Shown: positions 44,536 to 55,859, counted from the stretch's first letter. The stretch: DNA of 64,000 nt from Aphrocallistes beatrix (GCA_963281255.1 OY725497.1:3960968-4024967), one strand, 5' to 3'. The notes: a model not told the origin generated them from the letters alone. Numbers and translations: made by a program.

Positions 44536-46816
44536 ATGGCAAGTGAGTGTACTGAGAAGTCAAAGGCTGAGAACTGTTCAGAAGATCTTCAGGAGAAGAG
44601 CGAGACAAATGGAATAGAATTGGAAGATGCAAACTCTCTTCCCGCTCCTTCAAAGCCAGTCTCCTTGGAGCTGCTAGCTCTCGTGTCTGAGTGGAGAATA
44701 CAGCACGGTTTGAAGCATGACGATTATACCAGATATCGACGGTCCGTTGGGATCATATGATAGTAGAGTCTGTGACTGCGTTGCTATATCGCTTCTACCG
44801 TCTAGATACTGTTCTCGTAAACTAACGCGCACTCGGCGTACACTGCACTGTCAGTGCACACAGAAGAGGAAGTATAGGCCTGCTACTGTCCTCGCCTCTG
44901 CTGATGTCACGGAAGAGAAACAGCTGTTTGTATGCCTGGTGTGTGCTGAGAGGTGTTGGAGCCATGCTCTCGAGTTGAAAGCAACAGCTGCCCAAGAAGC
45001 TAGACACAAACACAGGTATCACTGTGTAGATAACACTCTGTATTAAAACACATTCTTACTCGCGTATCACTATCGTAGATTGTTGAGGAAGCTCCGAAAA
45101 GCTGTGAAATTCGCAGAAGAGCTGTGTCAACTGACGGATTCCAACAGAACGGATGCTCGATCAAAGCTTGAGACATCTGCCTATAGGGACTGGCTAGCTG
45201 GGACTCTGTCCTTAGAGAATTTGGAGTGGAGTCAAGCTCTGCACTGTTTCTCCAGCTGTAAGGCAGTCTACGAGCAGTTGAGTGCGGTAGTGCCCCCAGC
45301 CCAGCAGGTAGGCTACGGCTAGATAGAGGAACTTTGTTGCTAAAGGATTTCAGTAAAATGTTTTGGCATTCTAAAACTTGGTTAATTAGACGCATATTAT
45401 GTGCAGGAGTACGTATCTAGGGTTGCTACCAGGACAAGGCATCACAGCTGGAGCCCAGTCTCCGCTACTGCCGCTACAATCTCCAGCTGGGGAGCGAGGG
45501 AGAGGCTGACACGGACAGCACCCTGCTACAGCTGAGGAGCTCAGATCTCAGCGGACCGTTAGCGGATAAGATAGAAGAGGTGCTGAGGCAGACGAGAGAG
45601 AAAGCAGGCTCAGGAATCTCGGAAGTAAAGTGGTTAGGTAAGAACTGCTTAATGTTTTATGTGTAAATTCAGTGTATATGTTATCATGTATGCTTTGTAG
45701 GTAAGAGTGTGCCAGTTCGTTCTGATCGGGTTCATGGAGCGATCCGGCGCGTGGAAGAGGGGGGTGCGGAGGTGGAGAAGGTGGAAGGGAGGGAGGCTAA
45801 ACTGAAACTCTACTCCAAGCTGCTACTGGACTGCCAGGAGGCCGTGCAGAGCTTGAAGGACGAGATTGGGATTGAGAAGCAGTCTAAGCAGCACCGAGAT
45901 AAGGATTTGAGACTAGAGCAGCTAGGGAGGCTAGGTACGCTGTCCTAAGTATATAAACATAATCTTATCCCCATTAATCGTCTCTGCCACCATTCTCTCA
46001 GTGGACTACATCACGTATCTCAAGTTGACTCACAGCACCGCTCGCAGCATGCTGGTTCTGCAGCAGCTGACCAGACCGGAGAGAGGAGAAGCGGGAGGGA
46101 GACCGGACGAGCTAGTTCGTCTGTACGACATTCTGCTGCAGAACAACGGGGACCTGATGGCAGTGCCTGGGGTGGAGGGGATGATGGGGCAGCAGCTAGC
46201 AGTGAGGCGTACTGAGTTCCAGGTTGCTCATTCTTTATTGAAACTGTTAATATATAAATAAAGTTACACAGATAGAGCCTTGTCGTCTCGTTACCCACAC
46301 GACTGTACCACATTGTCCGTCCCTTAGGGGTACCGCTGTTTCTACCTGGCCGAGGTCTATCTTACCGCCGGCCGGCTGAGCGAGGGCCTCGCCCTTCTGG
46401 AGAAGTCAGCGAGGTACGTGGGACAGCTGGAGACGGAGTGCCAGGTGCAAGAGGACCCGAGGGCTTCTGAGGTGTCTGAAGAGGCGCGACAGCTGAACGG
46501 AGAAATCCGCACCAAACGGTGTGCTGCTCTCGCGACTTTATGTCTGGGGAGCAGTGCGGGGGATGTCCTGACCACACCCTCGCGTCCTAGCGGGCCAATA
46601 GCCGACTCTCTGGAGGACTATATCGTGTTGGATGCGAGCGAGAAGCTAGAAGACCTACAGCTGGTGTCCTTTCCCCCCGAATACCGGCCTGCCTCCTGCA
46701 AGCCTTACTTCTTCGATCTGGCGCTCAGCCATGTCGGGTTTCCAGACTTGGAACAACATTACTCCAAGAAGGGAGGGGTGCTTAGCTCGCTGTTCAAAGG
46801 GTTCTGGTCTTCTTAG
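44536..46816 (+). CDS. SRP68: signal recognition particle subunit SRP68
   Basis: Seven exons (44536-44741, 44806-45015, 45079-45307, 45433-45637, 45701-45934, 46002-46222, 46328-46816) keep frame at all junctions and give 597 residues; human SRP68 has 627. Family blocks: QHGLKHDDYTRYR, the basic RNA-binding KLTRTRRTL, ERCWSHALELKA, LLRKLRKAVKFAEEL, EPSLRYCRYNL, RLYDILLQN, YRCFYLAEVYL and the C-terminal PASCKPYFFDLALSHVGFP (SRP72-binding end). SRP68 with SRP72 binds the S domain of 7SL RNA for co-translational targeting to the ER. The stop after E1's natural frame is avoided by the intron at 44742-44805. Confidence 0.96.
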
Positions 46817-47259
46817 AGGACTCCCGATTCACTTAGCTCATTGCTGTTAGCCTCTCTGCTCAGATTGTGGTGTAAGCTTATCTTTCTATAATATATTTAT
46901 CTTACTTGTAGTAATAGAGCACACCTTCAGCTGTCATCATATGGGGGAAATAATGGTACCTCAGAATCTAGGCAGAACCTATCGTGTAAATTTTGTTTGA
47001 TTTGCCATACGTTACCATCATTTTAGCATTTTAAAACACCTTTGACATAATTTTGGATTTTTTCGCTTGTCACTTAATGGTTGATGTGCTCTTGGCGACT
47101 AACTTGGGCTGAAGAGAATCTGAATTTATCTGTTTGCACAAAATCGGTTAAATTAGATATTCTAGCTTAAATCCCATAATTAAAGTAATCAGGAAATGCG
47201 ATTGAACTTTTGATTAAAATTGATTTTTGATAAAAGTTAAAATTAGAAAGATTGATAGA
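46817..47259. other. intergenic, no feature seen
   Basis: AT-rich spacer between SRP68 and the F-BAR/J-domain gene; presumably the promoter of the latter. Confidence 0.4.
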
Positions 47260-50200
47260 ATGGTAGAGGGAGAAAAAGAGGACTTCTACACCTTGGGGGA
47301 TTTTAAAGGCGAGGTAAGAATTCGCCTTGATCGCACTTAAATGGAAAAGATGGCTTTACTTTTAAGTGAATTAGGATTCATTTGATGTTGTCAAGAACAG
47401 ATTCTCGAATGGATTGGAAATTATGAAGTGTATCTACGACTTCTTCTTGGTGAGTTATTTCTTCTAATCATTCATAGTCAGGTTTGATCTGAACATTCCA
47501 TTCTAGCAATTAGCTGGCTTGGAGGAATCGTTCGCACATGGAATGCAGAAACTTCTGAGAAGCGCCTCTTACACCTTACACTCGAATACCCTAATGCAGT
47601 GGTTGGGGCAAGATCCGTATGAAGAGACAGGGTCTGTTGTACTCTGTTCCAATACGGATCAGTTTGTTTTGTATTGAATATTACGTTATTTATGTATATT
47701 TATATATATTACTTAGTTCTTTGAGAGACGCCTGGATGTTAATTGGAGACTGCCTCTCTCTGACTGCCAAACACCATCTCGAAAAGGTTTACGTTATGGA
47801 TAATCAAATTATATTTACAAGCGCGCTTCGCTTGCTTGCGCTGCGCGGCTGGCGGACACAAAGTGTCCGCCGGAGGTGCCCTTCGGGCGCCTGTGGTCAC
47901 CATTGATTAATTATATGGGAGATAACATCTCTAAATACGTCTGCCCTACTGTTATAATCGATATCACACGAAAAATCATCAAAATGATCAATTTTAAAAA
48001 TTTTTGATGAGTAAAGATGACGTCATAACAAAGTAATTAGTCATCATTTTTGATGATAGTTGCATCATATGTGAGGTATATTAGTATACATATTTTATTA
48101 AAATTTCAGCCTTCTATCTCCTCGAATAACTGTATTGCTTAACTTTTAAAAATGTGACAATGACGTCATAATTCCATGATGAGTCGACATTTTGCTCTGA
48201 GCTCAGAACAACGAAAAGACTCCCACATGCAAAAAATCAGCTTTCTGTGCTTGGCAGTTTCTTCAATCAATTCGTTACAGATATAGATATATACAAGCAC
48301 GCTTCGCTTGCTTGCGCTGCGCCTGCGCAGCTTGCGGACACTGTGTGTCCGCAGAGTCGCCCTGCGGGCGCCTGGAATGACTCAATCTAACATATTTAGG
48401 GAATTTTTTCCTTTATATAAATATTGTCAACAAAGGTCAACGAATAATTTCTCAAATGCATCCAAAAATATAATATTCGAAATCTAGAGCACTAAAAACC
48501 CCATGTCAACCGTTGGAAGCTAGTCTCTAGCCCATTTTTGTAGTTTGTTTACTTTATGTATCTATTGTAAACAAAGTTAAACAAATCAATCATCAAATTT
48601 ACTCGCAAATATGATATTCGAAATCTACAACCCTGAAAACCAGATGTCAATCGTTGAAAGCAAGTTTCTAGCATATTTTTGAGATTTGTTTACTTTATGT
48701 ATCTATTGTAAACAAAAGTAAAAAATTGATCATCAAATTTTCTTGAAAATATGATATTCGAAATCTACACCCCTGAAAACCCCATGTCAACCGTTGGAAG
48801 CAAGTCTCTAGCATATTTTCGAGATTTGTTTACTTTATGTATCTATTGTAAACAAAAGTAAACAAATAATTTATCATATCGATCTGAAAATATGATATTC
48901 GAAACCTACACCCCTAAAACCCCATTTCAACCGTTGGAAGCTAGTCTTTAGCATATTTTTGAGATTTGTTTACTTTATGTATCTATTGTAAACAAAAGTA
49001 AACAAATAATTTATCATATTGATCTGAAAATATGATATTCGAAATCTACACTCCTAAAAACCCCATGTCAACCATTGGAAGCTAGTCTCTAGCATAATTT
49101 TCAAAATTCGTCAAATGGTGTTAAAAAAAATACACACAACCTTTTTTATTGCTTATATTGTATAATAATTGTATAATAATTATATAATTATTATATAATA
49201 ATTATATAATAATTATATAATAATTATATAATAATTATATAATTATTATATAATAATTATATAATAATTATATAATTATTATATAATAATTATACAATTA
49301 TTATATAATTATTATATAATGTAATGGAGTAGGACCCTCTGGTAGAGTTCATTCAGCCCCTCCCATCCAGGAAGTGATTGATGCAGGAGGAGGAGAATAC
49401 AATGCAATTGAGAATCACGCACCTAAATTGACTGGGAAGCTCTTCGTATGGTTTGGGAGATTTATGTGGACTCCATTCGGTCAGAAATGGTTACTTAGTA
49501 AAATTATGAAAAAAAACCCGGTTTTGGCTGCTAGAGAGCGTTACATGCCGGAAGCAGCGACCTTCTACCCCACACCTCCATTTGTCCCTTTCCCTGAACA
49601 AACTGGAGGTGATAGAGATGGGGGAGAGGAGAAGAGTAAGGAGGAGGAGATTGATAGTTTGCTGCACTCTGATTCTCATGAAGAGTCAGGAGGAGGAGAG
49701 TTCGTGTTCCCCAGTGTGATGGAGTATCTGCGTGGTTACAGGTGTGGAAGTGTGACACCGGAAGCAGTGGCAGAGCGTATCATTGAGAGTATTGGTGCAT
49801 CCGAGTCCCTGTCTCCTCCTCTCCGCGCCTTTGTCCAGTGGAACGAGTCTGAAATCCGTAAACAGGCTGCAGAGTCGACACGTCGGTATAAGGAGGAGGA
49901 CAACATCCGTCCATTGGAAGGGGTGCCTATTGCTGTGAAGGAACATTTCCTTACCAACCCATATGAACTTCGAATCGGTTGCAATTTTATCCCTACATGT
50001 GCACATAGTTTGGATGGTAGCGATGAGAGTGAATCAGTGTCGATGATGAGGAGAGCAGGCGCTATCATAGTGGGAGTAGCTAACATACATGATAATGGGA
50101 TAGGAGGTACTGGCTCCAACCCTAACCAACTCCATCTAACAGCTCGCAACCCATATGATCTGCACAGGTACCCCGGGGGGAGCAGTAGCGGGTCTGGGTC

Positions 50201-53200
50201 TGCAGTTGCTTCTGGACTTGTACCTCTCGCACTCGGAACTGATGGAGGTGGATCTGTCCGAATTCCAGCCTCCCTCTGCGATTGTTGCGCTGTAGGCTGT
50301 CATTGTTAACAATAACTTATATAGTTGTCTCAATTATATTATAGTGTTTAACAATAAAAAAGGTTATGTGTATATTTTCACACCTTTATATACACATTTT
50401 CACACGATTTGATGAATTTTGAAAATTATGCTAGAGACTAGCTTCCAACGATTCACATGGGGTTTTTAGGGATGTAGATTTCGAATATCATATTTTCAGA
50501 TCGATATGATAAATTATTTGTTTACTTTTGTTTACAATGGATACATATATTAAACAAATCACAAAAATAGGCTAAAGACTAGCTTCCAACGGTTGAAATA
50601 GGGTTTTTAGGGGTGTAGAATTCGAATATCATATTTTCAGATCGATATGGTACAGTCACCTCTCTTATCCGGAACTCAAATTTTGATCACCTCTAAGTTC
50701 CAGGGCCTTATTCACTAAGAAAACTTAAGATTTGCTTAACTTTTGAATCTTCAAAATTAGAAGAGATTTTTAAAGAATTCAAATAGATTGCATACTCTAT
50801 TAATTTTAAGTGGTACAATTGAAATGCTTGACAAAATTTGACTCATTTGTTAAACTTTTCAGAAAACGTAATATTTTAAGTTAAGTATGACGTCATAATA
50901 CTTAAGTATGACATCACGAATATTTCGAGAGTGACTTGGAATATTTCCAGTATTTAGGTAGTTTATATTTCTATTGGTATCATTGAACATCTATTTACCC
51001 AAATCGTAATGCAACTCTTCAAAATTTCCACTATATAAAGTTATATAAAGTTAAGCAAATCTTAAGTTTTCTTAGTGAATAAGGCCCCAGGCACTAGATA
51101 TTGTTTAAACTCACCCATTATACAAATTGACAGTTTTAACACTACAAGCGCGCTTCGCGCTTGCTTGCGCTGCGCGGCTGGCGGACACTTTGTGTCCGCC
51201 GGAGGCTCCCTTCGGTCGCCTGGAGTCACATTGGTTAATTATAAGGGAGATAACATCTCTAAATATGTCTGTCCTACTGTGCTAATCGATATCACTCGAA
51301 AAATCACCAAATTTGTGAATTTTTTTTAAAAATTTTTTTGATGCGTAATGATGACGTCATAACAAAGTGATGAGTCATCATTTTTTGATAATAGTTGCAT
51401 CATATGTGAGGTATGTTAGTACACAGATTCTATTAAAATTTCAGCCTTCTATCTCCTATAATGGCTGAGTTATGCCCGAATAACTGTGTTGCTTAACTTT
51501 TAAAAATGTGACAATGACGTCATAATTCCATGATGAGTCGACATTTTGCTCTGAACTCAGAACTTACTGGAGCCATAGCCAAAAGACTCCCACATGCCAA
51601 AAATCAGCCTTCTGCGCCCGGCAGTTTCTTCAATCAATTCGTTACAGATATATATATATATATATATATATATAATCATCGAGTTTTAATAGTAAGGATA
51701 AACTGCTATTCAAGTTGATTTCTGAGTTATGGGCACCTCTCTTATCCGGGCACCCTCCGGTCCGGCACTGCCCGGATAAGAGAGGTTCGAGTGTATATAT
51801 ATATACACACATTAATCGAGTTTTAATAGTAAGGATTTAGATTATATGATAAATTAACATTGGCGAAACAGCATTTTGGAGTGATACACACCTAGATTGA
51901 ATAAAATATTTAGATTCTTGAAACTGACATAATAATATTCCTTTTATAACTTCATTTATCGTAGTTGCCTCGATCTTCAAATGCTAGCATAAATAGTCTT
52001 ACCTACGACTCTTCATTTTGAGTTTCATTGTAGGCATACCTCTTGAAGCAGTCCGTCGCTGAACCTCTCTCAGAAGCAAAACAAGGATTCGATGATATCA
52101 AAAAGCAGGTGTGCATTGGAGTCGTAGTGTAATGATTTTGCGAATTGCGATGGTAGATCTCTAGTATCTACGTCCCAACGTTTTTGTTACATTTAAAACC
52201 AGAAACATCCACGCTTCATCTCATTCTGGAGTCTTACTACAGAATTATCACTTGTTAATTCCACCGAATGATGTATTTTACTTTTGTAAGCAAAAGATCA
52301 GCAGATCTTTATGTCTATCCTATTAGAATTTGAAAGAAACCAAATTTTCTTCAATTCGAAAACTTCGGAATCAGTTGAAAGCAGTAAGTTGTATATTTAA
52401 TCATTTAAAACTATTTTAAAATTTCGACTCATTTTGAGAAGACAATCTTTTTCCCAGTTTTAATTTAGGCTCAGAATAGGTTCGTATCTAGTATATATAT
52501 AATATTCTCAAAACATTATCAACTCGTTCTTTTGAAGCTTTAAATATGAAATTAGTTTTAAATTATTATGAACTTGAATGAATGAGTCGGAATCCTGCAT
52601 TTATCGGTTAGGAGGAGTTGAAATTGGATGGAATTATCGCAGAGGTCAACAAACTGAACTCACAACCGGACTCAACACGGTAATACATTCGTATCTAACT
52701 ATGCACTCAAATGTGCTTAAGTAGTAGTATAGAATAGTTTAATTCATTGCCTACTATTTCTCTACTTTTTCCAAAGAAAGAACGGGAAATTTGGCAAACA
52801 AAGGTTCTTCTAAGGTTTGTGCAATTTACAACTCCCATATGTGTGGCCGTATTTTAATAATACTGTCCTGTATTTCCAGATTGAAGATCAACTAAAGACA
52901 TTAGATACTCAGATCATGGAACAAAAACAGCTGTTAGTTTTCATCGATTATCATTGTCCTATTCAGAGGTTGCAAGCTCTAAACTTTCTCCCTCAGCTAA
53001 AGTATCTAAATATTTTCTTGTTAGATGCTCAAAGCTGAGTGGAGAGTTTAAATTCGCAGAACGAGGGATGAATCTACAGCTTGAATATACGTATAATGTA
53101 AGTGCTGCAAGTTGTTTGAATAATTTTGGCTACAAATATTTAATATTTCTCTTATAGACAGTACATGATTCAGAGTGTCGTAGAATATCAAGAATTAGAT

Positions 53201-54828
53201 CTTCTCTAATCGAGTTTGCCAAGTAAGTGTATGGCACTAATCCCTAGGATTCTAGCAGAAACTTAATTAATAAGTATATTTTTCTATTTTAAAACTCTGG
53301 AGCTGTACTCTCGGTCGGTCGACCGGCTTTTTCTTCTTAACGGTAGTATTTCAAAAATTCATTTTACGAAGATTAATGGCAGATATCTCGGATGGATTAT
53401 TTGATAACTTTGTTGGTAGAGTCTACTCGAACACTGGTCCCGTATACCTACAATACTGTCAGAAGTTAGCTTTTCGTATGCAGGAGATTGATGCAGATAG
53501 AGACATCCACGAGTTTGTGCTAGCCAATGAAAAATTGATGTTTTCAAAATACCCAAAATTTGAAGATTCAGAGGTATAGAGCACTTTACTGAGAATTCTC
53601 AATGATTGCTATTCTATTCCTGAAATGCTGATAATCTTATTTTGATTAGGAAATGCAATTTGGGAGAGCAGAAAAGAATAGCATCGGAGTAGATTATTCT
53701 CAGTCAATTCGAAAAAATGCTCCTCACCCTTTATCTCGAAAAGGCGATTCACCTGAGAAAGTTGCTAACACCCCAAACATTATTTCCAAGAAGCCATCAC
53801 CACCCAAAACTCTCGACACCACTTCGCCTGTGAAGCAATCTAAGCTCAGCAACACTCCCATTTCACCGATTGATCCTTCTCCTCAGGTGGAAGTTGAATC
53901 AGATATTGCGCCGAAGGTCACTCCTCCGATTATACCAACTAAACATCCAAGGACAGCTGGTAAACTGAAAGAAAAAGAAACTAGAGAGAATACACCAACT
54001 GTTCATATGTCTTCTCAGCATTGCAACGATAAGAATAAGATAGATAATCCAACTGTCCCCACTCCCTACCCAGCTCTACCCATTGTACACAGAGAGAAGA
54101 AAGGCCAGTCAAGCTTAACCGAAAGTTAGTCTAAAATAGATAATAATGTCATATCTACTACTTACCAAGGAACATAATTATAATTATGCTGTATCATGTC
54201 TAGTCGTCTCAATGCAAGAGAAACTTATTCGGATGAGCGAGGCTAACGACTACTACAAGATCATCGGAGGGGGAGCAGATGATGGGTTAGAGCATTTGGA
54301 AGAGCTGCGGCGTAGCATCACGAAGAAATTACATCCAGACCAATTCGCTGGGAAACCTGAACTTCAGCAGAGGTATTCAACACAATAAAATACAACGTGC
54401 TGTGTATTGGTAGATTTGATTTTATGATCATGTCTTCTTAGAGCAACTCAAAAGCTCAGCTACTTGAACACCATATTTACCGACGTTCTTGGGAAAGAAG
54501 AAACACGGAGAATTTACAATATCCTCTGCCAGTACCGTAAGGTAAGGAGCTTCATCTCGTTTATATGTTCACAAAAGCGTGCAATCTCTACTGGACCACA
54601 GCAGTTCGGTACTTTGAGGTGCACTGCGTTTTTTGTTCATTGATATCTATATCTCTGTAGGCATACTCCCAGATAACCTCACAAGATATGAATTCTCTCA
54701 ATGTAGCAATGGATAAGTTCCAAAAAATATATAAATTCTTTAAGAAGCAAGAAGTCCCAATCCAACTCATTCAAGAGGTAGAGATGGCTCTCAAGCTTCT
54801 CAACGCATGTATCAAAAAAGCGGAGTAG
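47260..54828 (+). CDS. F-BAR domain plus C-terminal J-domain fusion protein
   Basis: Sixteen exons stay in frame and give 620 residues: 47260-47313, 47375-47449, 47507-47631, 47717-47786, 52034-52108, 52327-52383, 52612-52679, 52781-52814, 52880-52932, 53025-53097, 53158-53222, 53372-53573, 53650-54124, 54204-54372, 54442-54541, 54661-54828. Residues 1-~315 read as F-BAR: FCH part (RFSNGLEIMKCIYDFF, LAGLEESFAHGMQKLL), GSLRDAWMLIGDCLSLTAKH, SVAEPLSEAKQGFDDI, the helix IEDQLKTLDTQIMEQKQ, and the closing EIDADRDIHEFV. A Pro/Ser/Lys linker (~318-475) follows, then a J-domain (~488-562): NDYYKIIGGG, LHPDQFAG with intact HPD, and KEETRRIYN. F-BAR domains bind and bend membrane; J-domains recruit Hsp70. 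Exons 8-10 use weaker sites and are the least certain part. Intron 4 is 4.2 kb. Confidence 0.82.
47818..48285 (+). repeat. hairpin-headed dispersed repeat, copy B
   Basis: Begins with the GC-rich head AAGCGCGCTTCGCTTGCTTG, contains the palindromes GCGGACACAAAGTGTCCGCC and AGGTGCCCTTCGGGCGCCT, and continues through TGACGTCA motifs to TTCGTTACAGATATAG. It lies in intron 4 of the F-BAR/J gene. Confidence 0.9.
48293..48373 (+). repeat. hairpin-headed dispersed repeat, head only
   Basis: A second head directly after copy B: AAGCACGCTTCGCTTGCTTG, GCGGACACTGTGTGTCCGC, CGCCCTGCGGGCG. The AT-rich body is missing. Confidence 0.88.
48415..49110 (+). repeat. tandem satellite, about 140-bp unit, roughly five copies
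   Basis: Units share TTGTTTACTTTATGTATCTA, TTGTAAACAAA, AATATGATATTCGAAATCTA and CCCCATGTCAACCGTTGGAA, spaced about 140 bp. Inverted copies occur at about 50410-50655 and a single fragment at about 57355-57440. Confidence 0.92.
49150..49322. repeat. AT microsatellite (TATAATAAT-type)
   Basis: About 170 bp of alternating TATAATAATTATATAATTAT-like units, itself strongly palindromic. It ends directly at the FAAH-like fragment. Confidence 0.9.
49323..50309 (+). pseudogene. fatty acid amide hydrolase fragment, no start and truncated end
   Basis: The open frame reads GPSGRVHSAPPIQEVIDAGG, then plant/invertebrate-type FAAH: APKLTGKLFVWFGRFMWTPF, FVQWNESEIRKQAAESTRRY, the amidase-signature catalytic Lys in GVPIAVKEHF, nucleophile region YPGGSSSGSGSAVASG and GTDGGGSVRIPASLC. 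There is no in-frame ATG before the conserved part; the first Met is inside FGRFMWTPF, and the frame opens after a stop in AT-repeat DNA. After PASLC the expected GIVGL-type sequence is present only with an apparent 2-nt loss, then homology ends, so about half the enzyme is missing. A splice acceptor (CCCATCCAG|GAAGTG) is possible at 49370. It lies in intron 4 of the F-BAR/J gene between oppositely oriented satellite copies. Probably a captured fragment. Confidence 0.8.
50410..50655 (-). repeat. inverted satellite copies (about 140-bp unit)
   Basis: Nearly two units of the 48415-49110 satellite in the opposite orientation (GACTAGCTTCCAACGATT, TTCGAATATCATATTTTCAG, TTTACTTTTGTTTACAATGG). Together they flank the FAAH fragment as an inverted pair. 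Confidence 0.9.
50704..51087. mobile_element. MITE with perfect ~37-bp terminal inverted repeats
   Basis: About 384 bp. The ends GGCCTTATTCACTAAGAAAA and its exact complement continue inverted-perfect for at least 37 bp, to the GATTTGCTTAAC block. It is flanked by CCAG on both sides. The GGCC-starting ends resemble those of PIF/Harbinger-type MITEs, but the 4-bp flank does not match their usual 3-bp duplication, so the class is open. Perfect arms mean recent insertion. No coding sequence. Confidence 0.9.
51144..51650 (+). repeat. hairpin-headed dispersed repeat, copy C (best preserved)
   Basis: Head hairpins in order: AAGCGCG-CTT-CGCGCTT, GCGGACAC-TTT-GTGTCCGC, then a GGAGGC/GCCT stem. The body carries TGACGTCA twice (GATGACGTCATAACAAAG and CAATGACGTCATAATTCC) and ATGAGTCATCA. 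It ends ATTCGTTACAGATATA followed by a TA run. Confidence 0.9.
51651..51673. repeat. (TA)n microsatellite
   Basis: A pure TA run directly at the tail of repeat copy C. A TA tail may mark the insertion end of the element. Confidence 0.9.
51731..51792. mobile_element. short inverted-repeat element, CTCTCTTATCCGG ends
   Basis: CACCTCTCTTATCCGGGCA and its complement TGCCCGGATAAGAGAGGTTC enclose about 16 bp. A related terminal sequence, CAGTCACCTCTCTTATCCGG, lies at about 50646-50666, which suggests remnants of a pogo/Tigger-like element. Confidence 0.8.
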
Positions 54829-55079
54829 CTCATTAATCTGGTCGATGTGTTCATCTGTTATTTCCGAGGTTGTACATGTGTGTAAATATCGCATTGTGGA
54901 TGCTAGGTTATTTTTATGTTGGGTTAATTCAATCTCGGATTGTGTTTTACTTTATTAACGTTTTCTTGAATGTCTATTATGGTGCTATAATTCCTGCAAA
55001 TTAAAACGTTGTGTGTGTTTAAAATCATAGGTAGTAATTTTGTGTTGTAATTATAGTGAAGCGAATTAGGTCCTATTTA

Positions 55080-55859
55080 ATGAATATTTCTGAAGCTGTC
55101 GTGAGTGGAGAGAGCGAGGAAGTTCTCCCTGATATCGCAGGAGAACTGCTCACCGCATACAATGCTCAGGACGTTGCAATTAAAAAGAAGCAACAGCTCA
55201 TCAAAGAGACAAATGAAGAGATTGTAAAGGAGAGTGTGCGATGTCGCGAACTGGAGAGCGAGCTCGCTTCCCTCAACAGGAAGATTTATTGCGCAATCGA
55301 GGATGGTAAGGGGTACGAGGCGAAATGTGCTGAGTTGTGGGAGGAAGTGAATAAGTCACTGAAGAGGAAGCTTGAATTGTCCAGCAAACTGAGAGATATC
55401 AAACACGAACTTGATGAGAAGAAGAGAGCTTATGAGAAATATGGGAATATAATGTGGGAGTATGGAGAGAGTGAGAGTGTAGTTGAGAAGAAGAATGTTG
55501 TGTATAAATGCTTACAAGAGGCAAGAGTTGAATTTGAAGCTGTTTGTGATGAAGTTGAGGCAATTAGTGAAATGCAGTTTGAAGTTGAAATAGGTAAGCT
55601 ACGAAATGGAATCCAGGAAGCTTTGGAGAGAAGAAACGAGGTAAAGATGAGGAACTCCCAGATGAGTGATAGGATTAGTGAGCTCGGGAATAGAATGGAC
55701 AGCATTGAGAGAGAGAAGGACATCTACCTGAAACGGAACCAGGCACAGTTGAATCGGATGCAGAGGCAGCTGAAAGAAGTGAATCTGAGTCTAGAGAAGA
55801 AACAGGACCAACTGAGACATGTGTCAAGACAGAGACAGCTGATGAGAACGAAACAATGA
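55080..55859 (+). CDS. coiled-coil protein, unknown
   Basis: Intronless frame of 259 residues from the first ATG (MNISEAVVSGESEEVLPDIA). Nearly all of it from residue ~35 is heptad-like coiled coil (KKKQQLIKETNEEIVKESVR, RRNEVKMRNSQMSDRISELG), ending RHVSRQRQLMRTKQ. The frame is open eight codons further 5' to an AATTATAG splice-acceptor-like site at 55048-55055, so an upstream exon, possibly non-coding, is possible. A centrosomal, ciliary or kinetochore scaffold is often encoded by proteins of this shape, but I see no specific family. Confidence 0.75.
   Translation: MNISEAVVSGESEEVLPDIAGELLTAYNAQDVAIKKKQQLIKETNEEIVKESVRCRELESELASLNRKIYCAIEDGKGYEAKCAELWEEVNKSLKRKLELSSKLRDIKHELDEKKRAYEKYGNIMWEYGESESVVEKKNVVYKCLQEARVEFEAVCDEVEAISEMQFEVEIGKLRNGIQEALERRNEVKMRNSQMSDRISELGNRMDSIEREKDIYLKRNQAQLNRMQRQLKEVNLSLEKKQDQLRHVSRQRQLMRTKQ

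Noticed and set aside
48415-49110. CRISPR-like or centromeric array
   Set aside because: Adjacent units without unique spacers and only about five copies; a short dispersed satellite.
52817-53038. Independent small gene at this 73-residue frame
   Set aside because: It is exon 9 of the F-BAR/J gene read through into flanking introns.
54146-54388. Separate stand-alone J-domain gene
   Set aside because: The preceding exon joins in phase with no promoter-like gap, and the J-domain needs the next two exons; a split is still listed as the refuting result.
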